Shown here one piece after another: positions 47,461-57,451 of a stretch of DNA of 64,000 bases; positions within the stretch are counted from its first letter, which is position 1, and each line of letters begins with the position of its first letter. Origin of the DNA: Polytrichum commune (Eukaryota > Streptophyta > Polytrichopsida > Polytrichales > Polytrichaceae); assembly GCA_950295325.1 (NCBI GenBank), contig OX485804.1, forward strand, positions 10,478,001 to 10,542,000. Direction: 5' to 3'. The notes under the pieces were generated by a model. The model had not been told where the DNA came from. It saw nothing but the letters and a program-made list of their open reading frames with translations, and made no database searches. A program made the position numbers and the translations under genes.

Positions 47461-47895
47461 ACACCCTAAACTCCGTAATATCAACCTCCATAATGTCAAT
47501 CACTCTCTAATATCCCGAAACCCTAGGAAATGGATGTTCGTAGTTCAAATCTCACTCCTTATTGTCACCTTTCTCTCCCTTACATCACGAATTTTGTCAC
47601 TAATGCAAACCACCAAAGAAGTCAACCCACACCCTCACATCGCGCCATGTGTCAATATGTGGAGTGTCTTCTTCTTCTTCTTCTTCTTATGCCACTTGTT
47701 GAATGTTAGTGCATGCATCCGCCACATCGCCCAGGTGAGCCACACCACTAAATATGTTGCACGTTGTGTGGTTCCAAAGTGTCACATGCTACACTAATTC
47801 ACTAGTATCACACATCCATGTTAAGACTACAAAACTCCGTAATATCACGTGCACTTTGGTTGCCACATGTGTGATATTACGGAGTTTAGAGTGTA
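47460..47895. mobile_element. TA-flanked MITE, family T2
   Basis: TACACCCTAAACTCCGTAAT on the left is mirrored by ATTACGGAGTTTAGAGTGTA on the right; TA at both borders; 436 bp. Contains a CTT microsatellite (47668-47688). Confidence 0.72.
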
Positions 47896-48620
47896 ATCAT
47901 TTTTCAATGTTGCATAGAGTTTGTGAGCCCAAAAGGGTGCCCACATTTAGTCTTAGACCCTTGAAACGTTAGTTGATGCACTTTGAAGTAGCATGTTACT
48001 TCACAAAAATATAAAAAGAGTGAAATGTTAGTCTTAGAAGTACCATGTTGTAAGAGGCTGGGATATGAGTTGTTATTGTGTTTTTACCTTCGGAAGGATT
48101 TGAGTGAATGAGGATAGGTAAGGAGAACTTGGATTGAGTAGTTAGTGAGTAGGCTAGTACAAATGGATGGAGACAACCAAAGTGACTCAAGAGGCAAGTG
48201 CATTCGAATTGGGATGAATGGAGGATCACATGGAGCGCACAAGTGGACCACCTCATCATGGCCACTTAATGGGGAAGGCCCAAGGAAGAATGCAAGGTGG
48301 AGGATAAGCAAATTCTCAAAGCACCAATCAAATCACGAGTTAAGCATCGTGGTTTGAATTAAGTGGTGAGCGACGATTTGGGAAAGTAAGGGGAGAAAGT
48401 TATGGCGGCGGAAAGCGAAGGAGGCTAAGTTTGGGTTGAAGCATCCCAAGTTTGGTAAAGTGTGGTAGGTAGAAAGCCAAGGCTAGTTAAATGTTCGAAT
48501 TAGGATCCTTGTTGATCATTTGAGGGAGGAAGGCTTAGAAGATAGGATTGGCGCCTACTAAGTAGGAGGAAATCTCAAGGGCTTATCGTGAGCCTTGAGG
48601 GTGCTCACCCCCTCAAGCTT

Positions 48621-48630
48621 ACTATATAAT
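48621..48630 (+). promoter_or_regulatory. LTR TATA box
   Basis: ACTATATAAT followed by a C/T-rich stretch, about 700 bp into the LTR; the same motif is at 58151-58160 in the 3' LTR. Likely the retrotransposon promoter. Confidence 0.55.
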
Positions 48631-49135
48631 CCCTCATTCTTCCCTCACTCATCCTCTCTTTCCTTTGTGCTCCAAGGCACCCCACGAGTTATAAGTGTGG
48701 GTGTGGGAAGCCATATTGGAGCACATGTGTGTGCTTAGTTTTTAGTTTGAGAGCCAAGGCTTGTTAGCCTTGAAGAGGGCTTGACCTCTTGGTAGAATTA
48801 GTGTTGACGTGAAGGATTTTAAAGTTAATTCATGATTCCAATTTGTGGTACTTAAAGTTCATGTTTTGAATACACGTGGTTGCAAGTTCCATGTTTAAGA
48901 GTTGAGCACTTGATGTTGTGATGAGTGCAAAAATATACTTGTGTGGATTAGTTAGTCTTAGTGAAGTTAGGAAATTCTCTCTCCCCCTCTCCTCTCTAGG
49001 ATTTTAGGATTTTAGGATTAGAGAAGAATTGTGTGATTAGAAAGGGGTTGTTAGTAGAATTAGGGAAATTAGGTAGGAAGATTAGTTAAGGGCTTGAATA
49101 ATTAGTGAGGTAGTTGGGGATTACAACTACAAAGT

Positions 49136-49545
49136 TGTGGGTTCATGAAGGAGCTGGGTTTATGAAGGAGCTGGGTTTGTTTAGTTAGAAAGTAAAGAGC
49201 TGGGTTTATGAAGGACCTGGGTTTGTTTAGTTAGAAGCTAAGGAACTGGGTTCATGAAGGAGCTGGGTTTATGAAGGAGCTGGGTTTGTTTAGTTAGAAG
49301 CGAAGGAGCTGGGTTTATGAAGGAGCTGGGTTTGTTTAGTTAGAAAGTAAAGAGCTGGGTTTATGAAGGACCTGGGTTTGTTTAGTTAGAAGCTAAGGAG
49401 CTGGGTTCATGAAGGAGCTGGGTTTATGAAGGAGCTGGGTTTGTTTAGTTAGAAGCTAAGAAGCTGGGTTTATGAAGGAGCTGGGTTTATGAAGGAGCTA
49501 GGTTTATGTAATTAGAAAGTAAAGAGATGGGTTCATGAAGGAGCT
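49136..49545 (+). repeat. minisatellite inside the 5' LTR
   Basis: Variants of AGGAGCTGGGTTTATGA and TTTGTTTAGTTAGAAG alternate. A higher-order unit recurs at 154 bp (AGTAAAGAGC at 49191 and again at 49345). An equal array is at 58666-59075 in the other LTR. Confidence 0.9.
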
Positions 49546-50245
49546 TAGTAGATAGCCTACCTAATTAGCCCATAGACAAGTAGTTAGTTACATTATGCTA
49601 GTTAGTGTTATGTGTGGCTTTCACAAGTAAATGTATTTGAGATTGACTATAGAAAATAGTGTTTTTTTTAACACTTGCATCCTCTCTTTAAAAATAAACC
49701 ACGTGCACAACTTAATGGAGAATGTGGAGCACTCTCGCGATGGCAAGACAAAGGAAGCAAAGACCAAAGGTGCGAGGGAGAGATTGACATAAGTCACATA
49801 AGTATTTCTTAATACTTAAAGGCTTATGTACGGTATGGAGACACCAAGTGAGACCTCTTATAGTAGCGATACGGAATACACAAGTGATAGTTCAAGTGGT
49901 AGTATAGAGTCAACGGCACGGACTCCATTTAGGAGAGGGATATCCTTAAGGGCTTGTGTAGCTAAAGCAGCCGGATGGACGTTAGAAGCAAACAAAGACA
50001 AAATAGCACCCGAGCATAAGGAGGTTAAAATAACATAGTTAACTTGTGCATTCTCCACATACGTATTGAAATCGTACATTGAGTTGTTAAAAGTGAAATT
50101 CCAGTTAAATCCAAGACCACTTGAAGGGTAAACCTTGCATTATGGACTCATCCAAGTCCAAATCCAATACCGCGGAGGAATGTGAGCCCAAACCCACTAC
50201 TCGGACTACGGACGCTTAAGGGTGGGGGGTTTGGCCTCACATAAT

Positions 50246-50264
50246 TGGTGCGTCTGCCGGGAGC
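50246..50264 (+). other. primer-binding site
   Basis: TGGTGCGTCTGCCGGGAGC starts four bases after the 5' LTR. It begins TGG, complementary to tRNA CCA ends, and resembles the complement of tRNA-Asp with small differences. The tRNA assignment is tentative. Confidence 0.5.
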
Positions 50265-51150
50265 GAAGCGGAAGGTAGTTACAAGACTTGGAGGCGACTA
50301 GGAGACTTGGAGGCAACTAGGAAAAATTGGAGACACAAACTTGAGAGAAGGGAAGGAGCACCCGAAACTCGGTAAGTATTCTCTCTTTGGGTTACATTTG
50401 AATTCATTGTATTTCAACTATTCCTTGGAATGAATTGCATTGTCAATTACGCAAATTCATTTTTGAGGAAGGAGCGCGGCGAAGGTACGTCCTCAACATT
50501 TTTGGGGATTTGCTAAGAACTTAAAAGGAACCTATAACCGAGTAGCTCATTAAAACATTAGAGGGTAAATTCACCTTAGGACATTGAACTTTGACACTCA
50601 CCTCGGGGTGAGTCTCAAAGTTTTGGGAGTTGTCATTTCATGCTCTAGATTAAATTAATATTTCACAAAGTTTATGGTGTTGTTACATTGAGTCACGATT
50701 GAGGGGAGTGCTAACTCACAGGGGGATGCGATTGCTCAAGGTATGTTTATTTCTTCAAAGTGAACTCATTAACTAATTAAGGAATGCCTTTTGTACTCGT
50801 GATTGTTGTTATCCGTTGTAGAGGGTAATTCCCAAATTGTGGATGGTGTGAGAAGTTGAAGGGTGAAGCCTCGACTTTTAACATAATCTACTCGGAAGGT
50901 CACCCCCTCACAATCGGTATTGTGGTGAGTGTTAATTTGCGGGAAGGTGCGGAGGTGATGCTCCGACTTAACCAAAAAATTAACATGAACATGCCTATCC
51001 CCTATTGGGATTATTTCACCTAAGTGGGCTTGCAGGTTCTTTTCCTCACCTCCTAAAAAAATTATAACCACACCAAGACAAGTGAAAATATTAAGAGGGG
51101 AATTGCTAGGATTATGTGTGGTCAAGTGAGGGTCGATCGATTCTTATGGA

Positions 51151-54100
51151 ATGCAAGGTAGGACTCGCTCACAAAAACCAAGTTTGATAGTAGGACTAGA
51201 GAAATCTACTCGAAAGAGGCGGTCCTCTAAAATCAGTGATAGATTAGAACAAGATAATGTTAGAATAGAGAGTTGTTTGAACGTCGAACCTAGGACTAGG
51301 TCAATTCTAGACACCTTAGAACTTGGAGCTCAACTTGAAGAGGAGATCACTCCCTCCAAATTGAGTGGTGAAACTTCTTCGGAAAATTACACACTTAGAG
51401 AAGAATTCCCGGTAGAAGTTGATAGGGGATTGTTGAATAGTTCACCGGTCACCATGGCCGAGGAACGGGGGATGGATCCACCACCCATACCCCCAATTCC
51501 GCCCATACCTCCTATACCTCCAATAGACCCATTGGTTAGGCCAAGAGGCCTACCAATTGTGGTTCCACAAAATTTAGCGGCGATGGATATGCCATCTCAT
51601 CTCCCTAAATTTTATGGGACCAAGGATGAGGACCCCTCTCGGCACATGGAACGGTATATCGAACGGTTGGCTAGCTTCCTCATAACCGACCCGGGTTATT
51701 GGTTAGTGTGGTTTCCTACCACTCTAGAGGGGGAAGCCTATGAATGGTATCGGGATCATGCCGAGGGACATTTTAGGGGATGGGAACAATTACAAAGGGA
51801 GTTTCTTAACGAATTTAGGCCGGAAGTGGGTCAAAGTACCGCATTAAGGGCATTGTCGTCATTGAAGCAAGGAAGGGAGGAAGAAATTTCGGCTTACATT
51901 AGGAGGTTTGATTTAGTGTGCACTAGATTTGTGGGTACCATGCTCAACGACGACACGCTAAAGCAATTTTTCATTCAAGGGTTTTTTAAGTCCGGAACTA
52001 TTAGGGGTGTTCTAGAAAGGAATCCCTTGACCTTGGCGGATGCCAAGCGTGCGGCTAGAGATATTGAAAACTTGGATAAAGATCACGAAAGGCTATGGAG
52101 AAGGGAGGATGAATTGATCCCACAATTCATCCCCATACGCCCTAGGGTGGTAGCGGTAGAACCCGCTAAGTATGAGAACCAAATTCCATATGCCATTGTG
52201 GACACCGGTCCCCGACCTTTAGCGGTTAGGGAACCGGCACCTCTTTTGGCACTACCGGCCCCTAGAACGGATCCACACTTGAAGGAGGTTGAGAGAAGAC
52301 TAGGTGCTAGCCAACTAGGATTCCAAGAGGCTATGATAAAACAAATGCAAAGCCTCACGGATCAAATGTCATTAATGATCCGGAGTCAACAACCGGGGCC
52401 TCCACCCCCGGTTGAGTCGGGTAGGCATTCTTCCGGATTATGGTGTGTCCAATGTGGCCAACCGGGCCACACGCGTCAATTTTGTAGAAGTGGACAAAAC
52501 CGTGACCAAAGAGGAAACGGTAACCCACCTCAACAAAATCAACGAGGTCAAGCGCCACCTCACTATGGAAATGGAAGCAATAGAGGACCACAACCTAGAG
52601 GGCAAGGTGGCCAAAATTTAGAGAAGAAGGAATTTCATCCCTTTTGTGGAAGGTGGCACGCTCAAGGACAATGTTGGTCCGAAGGTCAAGAGTTTAATTG
52701 TAGCAATTGTGGAGGAAGTCATCCCTCGGATACATGTCGCCAACCGGACAAAATAATTAATGTCCCTTACCCGGTGGCTAATCCACAACAACAAGCAAGG
52801 GATAATATGCGAGGTGCTAGGCCACAAGGAGTACCGGCCAATGAACTTAGGCCACCTAACTTATACTATGACCATAGTAATGCTAGGCAAACTTTTCATC
52901 CACCGGCGGGCTTGCAAACTACAACCGGTTACATTCCAATACAAAATAGACAAGGAGTTCCACCTAATGGTAGTAACGGGAGACAAGCGCCTCCAACGGA
53001 TCCGGGACCATCTCACTCCCAAGATGTTAGGTTCATGGATGGAGTGTTGGAGGCCACATGTGATGACATGCTTCCTCTCCCAACGAGAATTGGAGAGGAG
53101 CAAAGTCAATGGCCTCCTCACACCAATGCTATTACATATGAGTTAGTGAAGGGTAAGGGTGTGGTTGAAGAAGCACCTGCACTAGCGGTAACTACTAGGG
53201 CTAGGAGAGGGGATGCCCCGTTGGAGGTAGGAATAGGAGAGCAAGGAAATTACTCTTCGGATGAAGAGATTAATCTCTCCGAGTTGGATAGGGTAGCTAG
53301 AAGAGCTACTAAGGATGTGGAGAGGGAAAATATAATTTTACAAGATAGGGAGAGGACTAATGCGGTACATGACTTGGATAATAGCGATGTGGGTGAATGG
53401 GAAGGACCGGGGGTTCCCGTAGACGAATTCGACGTAGTGGGTAATTCTAAGGTGGAAAGATCTACCGGGTACGACTTGTGGGCGGACCTTAGTACACTCA
53501 AGGCGGATATTACTTTCGGCCAACTATTGGAAATTTCACCCACGGCAAGGAAAACATTAAAGGAGGGAATGCCGGTACACAAGAGGATGAGGAAGGTGAA
53601 AGCTAAAATAGCCGCTAGGATCCAATCACAAGGTGGAAGAGACGTGAAAGCTATAGAAATAGAAGTTGTTATAGTAGATAAGGTGGTTCCTAATGTGCTA
53701 GTCGACGGAGGGAGTAGTCTAAATATACTACCGGAGGATACTATGAAAAAATTGGGACTTGGACTCACGGGGCCTTCACCTTTGGTCATAAATATGGCAA
53801 ATCAAAGTTCGACTACGCCTTTGGGGATGATCAAGGATTGTAGAATGACTACGGGAGGTGAGGAGTACTTGGTCACCTTCCATGTCATTAAAATGCACTC
53901 CAACAAGGACACCTTCCCCATTTTGCTAGGTAGGCCTTGGTTGCGGATGGCGAATGCTATGGTCAATTGGGGTGGACCTAAACCATCCATCACTTATGGT
54001 CCGGAGGGTAATAGGGTCATAGTGTCCATTGGTTCATTAGAAGGATGGATGAAGAAGGAGATGTATTTGCCATTGGAGAAGGAAATTGATGACTTAAACG

Positions 54101-57100
54101 AGAATGAGATTGGCAAGGCATTGGTGGGAGTCGTCCATCCCGAAGGTCAAAGGGTTGTTATAGATTCGGGCTCGGGAAGTCTAGGTCCTAATTTTTACAA
54201 TTATGGGGATAATGGGGATTATGCCCAATGGCTAAGGGAGTACCCCGAGTCCGAGGTTGATGTAATGGTTACATTTCACCAAGTAGGCTTAGGGAGTGAA
54301 TTTCCTAGTGTTAGTTTAGGAGAGGGCTCATTGTTGGAGCCATGTGAGGTGCTCACCGAGGAAGAGTGGGTTAGCGGTGGGTTAACACCTTGGGTAGATG
54401 ACGTGGAAGAGGGTGAGGTTAGTTTAATTCATGTAGATGGGACTCAAGAGGAGGATGTGATTATTGAGTCATCAAAATTGGAGGAGCCTTTACATTTCAA
54501 GACCACGTCTACGGGGATAGTTGTAGGTCAAGATGTGAAAGATTACCCCAATGTGCCTTCCGATTGGTATCGGAACAAAGAGGAACAAGCACATGTGTCG
54601 GAAGCGGATTGGCGGTACGTGGATGTGAAATTAAAGAATGGAAAAACCCGACAAATGAAGATGGGCTCCAAATTGGGGGAGAAAGAGGTTAGGGAGTATA
54701 GCAATTTGGTGGATGAGTTTAGTGATACTTTTGCATGGTCCTACGATGAGCTTAAGGGAATTCCTAGGGAAATGGTAGAGCACCGGATTCCTTTAATTCC
54801 GGGGGCGAGGCCAATTAGACAAAAGGAGAGGAGGATGAATCCTCAATTGCAATTGTTGGTGAAAGCGGAATTGGAAAGGTTATTGAAGGCCGGGTTTATC
54901 AAGCCGGTGGAAATCACGGATTGGGTTTCTCCTATGGTCTTAGTAAAGAAAAAAAATGGGAAATTAAGGGTTTGTGTCGACTATAGGAAATTGAATTCGT
55001 GCACACAAAAGGATCACTTCCCCTTACCTTTTATCACCTTGTTGCTTGAGGAGGTTGGAGGTCATTCGCGATATACCTTTATGGATGGGTATGCGGGTTA
55101 TAATCAAATTTCCATAGCCCTCCAAGACATCCATAAAACGGCTTTTACTACACCTTGGGGTACTTTTGTGTGGGTAGTGATGCCATTTGGGTTATGTAAT
55201 GCCCCGGCTACTTTCCAACGATCAGTAATGTATATCTTCACCGACTTGTTGTTCAAATCCATGACCGTCTTTGTGGACGATTTTAGCACACAAAGTAATG
55301 TGGATGATCACCTACATTGTGTTAGGGAGGCATTGGTTAGGTGTAGGAAAATGAGGTTAGCATTGAACCCGGATAAGACATTTTTGGGAGTGAATAAGGG
55401 AGTGTTGTTGGGTTATGTTGTTAGTGAGAAAGGTAGAGAACCCGATCCGGATAAGATTGCGGCCATAAGCGACTTGGCAACTCCAACCAATTCCAAGGGG
55501 ATCTCTAAGTTGTTAGGACATGTGGGATGGTACCGGGAACTTATTCCTAATTTTTCAAAGATAGCGGTGCCCATTACCCATTTGCTCAAAAAGGATGTCA
55601 AATTCGAGTGGACGGATGCTTGTCAAAAAGCCTTTGAGGAATTGCGGGATAGGTTGAGCACCTATCCGGTGTTGATACCACCCAATTGGGGTAAACCTTT
55701 TCACGTCTATTGTGATGCTAGTAATGTGGCAATAGGGAGTGCGCTTTGTCAAGCAACGGGAGAAAAAGAGAAGGATCAACCTATAGCTTATGCGAGTAAG
55801 CAATTGACCCCCGCCGAAAGAAACTACTCTACAACGGAGAGGGAGTGCCTAGCCATGGTGTTTTCCGTTAAAAAATTTAGGCATTACCTCATGTGCAACC
55901 CGGTTGTATTTTTTGTTGACCACATGGCTATCAAGTATCTAATTAACAAGGCGGAGTTAAGTGGTAGGTTAGCTAGGTGGGTTTTGTTATTAGAAGAATT
56001 CGACTACACGGTGGAATATAAACCGGGTCGTATGCATTTACAAGCGGACCACTTGTCTAGGTTGTCGGAGGAGATAGGAAAAAATCCGGTAAATGATATG
56101 TTAGTAGATGATAGCCTCTTTGTGGTCACTTCTACACCGGAGTGGTATGCGGGCATAGTGGAATTTCTAACAACCCACAAGTTGCCCAAAGAGTGGACAA
56201 AAGAAGAGAGAAGGAAGGTGAGGGTAAATAGTAGGCAATTTGTTGTAGTGGGCCATATGTTGTTTAGAAGGGGGTCCGATGGTATTTTACGACGATGCGT
56301 GTCAAAAACGGAGGTTGAAGCGATTTTAATCGCTTGCCACGATAGCGCTTGCGGCGGTCACTTCTCGGGTCAACTCACCGGGCAAAAAATACTTAGAGCG
56401 GGCTACTTTTGGCCTACACTATTTAAGGACGCCCATGACTATGTAAGGAAATGCGACGCTTGCCAACGGTATGCCCGAGACGACCTTAGAATGGAGATGC
56501 CTTTACATGTATCATTACCCTTAATTCCTTTCGAAAAATGGGGCATCGACTATGTGGGTGAGGTCCATCCCCAATCTTCAAAAGGAATGAAATATATTGT
56601 GGTGGCAACCGAGTACCTCACCAAGTGGGCGGAAGCCAAAGCGGTGAAGACCGACACGGCGGAACACGCGGCAACATTTATGTACGAAAACATAATTTCG
56701 CGGTTCGGGGTGCCGAAGATCCTAGTAAGCGATAGGGGTACTCACTTTTTGAATGACTTGATTCGAGAGATGACAGAGAAATTTAAAATTGATCACCGGA
56801 AGACTACTCCCTACCACCCACAAACCAATGGACAAACGGAAAGGGTTAACGGAATTTTGGTGAGTATACTACGCAAGACGGTTATAGACTCGAAGCGGGA
56901 TTGGGATACGAAACTAACGGCGGCACTTTGGGCATACCGTACAACCTATAAGGTAACTACGCGTGCTACACCATTTTCCTTAGTCTATGGTCTTGAAGCG
57001 ACACTACCAATCGAATATGAAGTCGAGTCACTTAGGGTGGCCGTGAGTACGAGACTTACCGAAAGTCAATCCTTACGAAATCGACTAACCGATTTGGAAG

Positions 57101-57390
57101 CACTTGACGAAGGGAGGAGAATGGCGGCTCAACATATTGAGGCAATCCAAAGAAGGAGAAAGATTACTTTCGACAAACGACATAAGAGAAGGGCCCTAAC
57201 ACCGGGAATGATGGTCATGATTCAAGACGCACGAAAGCTTGAATTTCCGGCGAAATTCAATGCGGTATGGTTAGGACCTTACCTTGTCTATGAGGTCTTT
57301 CCTAATAATTCAATTCAATTGGAAACGTTGAATGGTGAGCTCTTTCCTACCCGTACATCGGGAAGTAGATGTAAGGAGTACCGAGCTTGA
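51151..57390 (+). CDS. retrotransposon Gag-Pol polyprotein
   Basis: One frame of 2079 residues. Gag core at about 150-310 (EWYRDHAEGHFRGWEQLQRE). Two zinc knuckles: CVQCGQPGHTRQFC (432-445) and CSNCGGSHPSDTC (517-529). Protease near 850 with the VDGGSSLNIL motif. Reverse transcriptase at about 1255-1425, including MPFGLCNAPATFQR and the FVDD active site (1374-1377). RNase H at about 1515-1635 (YCDASNVAIGSAL). Integrase from about 1725: a zinc-binding region, then core WGIDYVGEV, VSDRGTHF and HPQTNGQTERVNG. A GPY-type C-terminus follows (WLGPYLVYEVFPNNSIQL) with no chromodomain. Gag and Pol are in one frame, so no frameshift is needed between them. It provides the particle, cDNA synthesis and integration functions of the element. 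Confidence 0.95.
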   Translation: MQGRTRSQKPSLIVGLEKSTRKRRSSKISDRLEQDNVRIESCLNVEPRTRSILDTLELGAQLEEEITPSKLSGETSSENYTLREEFPVEVDRGLLNSSPVTMAEERGMDPPPIPPIPPIPPIPPIDPLVRPRGLPIVVPQNLAAMDMPSHLPKFYGTKDEDPSRHMERYIERLASFLITDPGYWLVWFPTTLEGEAYEWYRDHAEGHFRGWEQLQREFLNEFRPEVGQSTALRALSSLKQGREEEISAYIRRFDLVCTRFVGTMLNDDTLKQFFIQGFFKSGTIRGVLERNPLTLADAKRAARDIENLDKDHERLWRREDELIPQFIPIRPRVVAVEPAKYENQIPYAIVDTGPRPLAVREPAPLLALPAPRTDPHLKEVERRLGASQLGFQEAMIKQMQSLTDQMSLMIRSQQPGPPPPVESGRHSSGLWCVQCGQPGHTRQFCRSGQNRDQRGNGNPPQQNQRGQAPPHYGNGSNRGPQPRGQGGQNLEKKEFHPFCGRWHAQGQCWSEGQEFNCSNCGGSHPSDTCRQPDKIINVPYPVANPQQQARDNMRGARPQGVPANELRPPNLYYDHSNARQTFHPPAGLQTTTGYIPIQNRQGVPPNGSNGRQAPPTDPGPSHSQDVRFMDGVLEATCDDMLPLPTRIGEEQSQWPPHTNAITYELVKGKGVVEEAPALAVTTRARRGDAPLEVGIGEQGNYSSDEEINLSELDRVARRATKDVERENIILQDRERTNAVHDLDNSDVGEWEGPGVPVDEFDVVGNSKVERSTGYDLWADLSTLKADITFGQLLEISPTARKTLKEGMPVHKRMRKVKAKIAARIQSQGGRDVKAIEIEVVIVDKVVPNVLVDGGSSLNILPEDTMKKLGLGLTGPSPLVINMANQSSTTPLGMIKDCRMTTGGEEYLVTFHVIKMHSNKDTFPILLGRPWLRMANAMVNWGGPKPSITYGPEGNRVIVSIGSLEGWMKKEMYLPLEKEIDDLNENEIGKALVGVVHPEGQRVVIDSGSGSLGPNFYNYGDNGDYAQWLREYPESEVDVMVTFHQVGLGSEFPSVSLGEGSLLEPCEVLTEEEWVSGGLTPWVDDVEEGEVSLIHVDGTQEEDVIIESSKLEEPLHFKTTSTGIVVGQDVKDYPNVPSDWYRNKEEQAHVSEADWRYVDVKLKNGKTRQMKMGSKLGEKEVREYSNLVDEFSDTFAWSYDELKGIPREMVEHRIPLIPGARPIRQKERRMNPQLQLLVKAELERLLKAGFIKPVEITDWVSPMVLVKKKNGKLRVCVDYRKLNSCTQKDHFPLPFITLLLEEVGGHSRYTFMDGYAGYNQISIALQDIHKTAFTTPWGTFVWVVMPFGLCNAPATFQRSVMYIFTDLLFKSMTVFVDDFSTQSNVDDHLHCVREALVRCRKMRLALNPDKTFLGVNKGVLLGYVVSEKGREPDPDKIAAISDLATPTNSKGISKLLGHVGWYRELIPNFSKIAVPITHLLKKDVKFEWTDACQKAFEELRDRLSTYPVLIPPNWGKPFHVYCDASNVAIGSALCQATGEKEKDQPIAYASKQLTPAERNYSTTERECLAMVFSVKKFRHYLMCNPVVFFVDHMAIKYLINKAELSGRLARWVLLLEEFDYTVEYKPGRMHLQADHLSRLSEEIGKNPVNDMLVDDSLFVVTSTPEWYAGIVEFLTTHKLPKEWTKEERRKVRVNSRQFVVVGHMLFRRGSDGILRRCVSKTEVEAILIACHDSACGGHFSGQLTGQKILRAGYFWPTLFKDAHDYVRKCDACQRYARDDLRMEMPLHVSLPLIPFEKWGIDYVGEVHPQSSKGMKYIVVATEYLTKWAEAKAVKTDTAEHAATFMYENIISRFGVPKILVSDRGTHFLNDLIREMTEKFKIDHRKTTPYHPQTNGQTERVNGILVSILRKTVIDSKRDWDTKLTAALWAYRTTYKVTTRATPFSLVYGLEATLPIEYEVESLRVAVSTRLTESQSLRNRLTDLEALDEGRRMAAQHIEAIQRRRKITFDKRHKRRALTPGMMVMIQDARKLEFPAKFNAVWLGPYLVYEVFPNNSIQLETLNGELFPTRTSGSRCKEYRA

Positions 57391-57451
57391 CTAGGCAACT
57401 TACCCTTGGAGCAAGAGATGTTTGGATTCATCCCCCGATGGTCGCCAATTA

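Larger units (their letters stand above)
47922..50241 (+). repeat. 5' LTR
   Basis: 2320 bp, TG...CA ends, with inverted terminal TGTGAG / CTCACA. Contains a TATA-type promoter (48621-48630) and a minisatellite (49136-49545). Confidence 0.95.

Noticed and set aside
48084-48357. Short open frames at the start of each LTR
   Set aside because: They overlap each other on both strands and lie upstream of the TATA box; no sign of coding.
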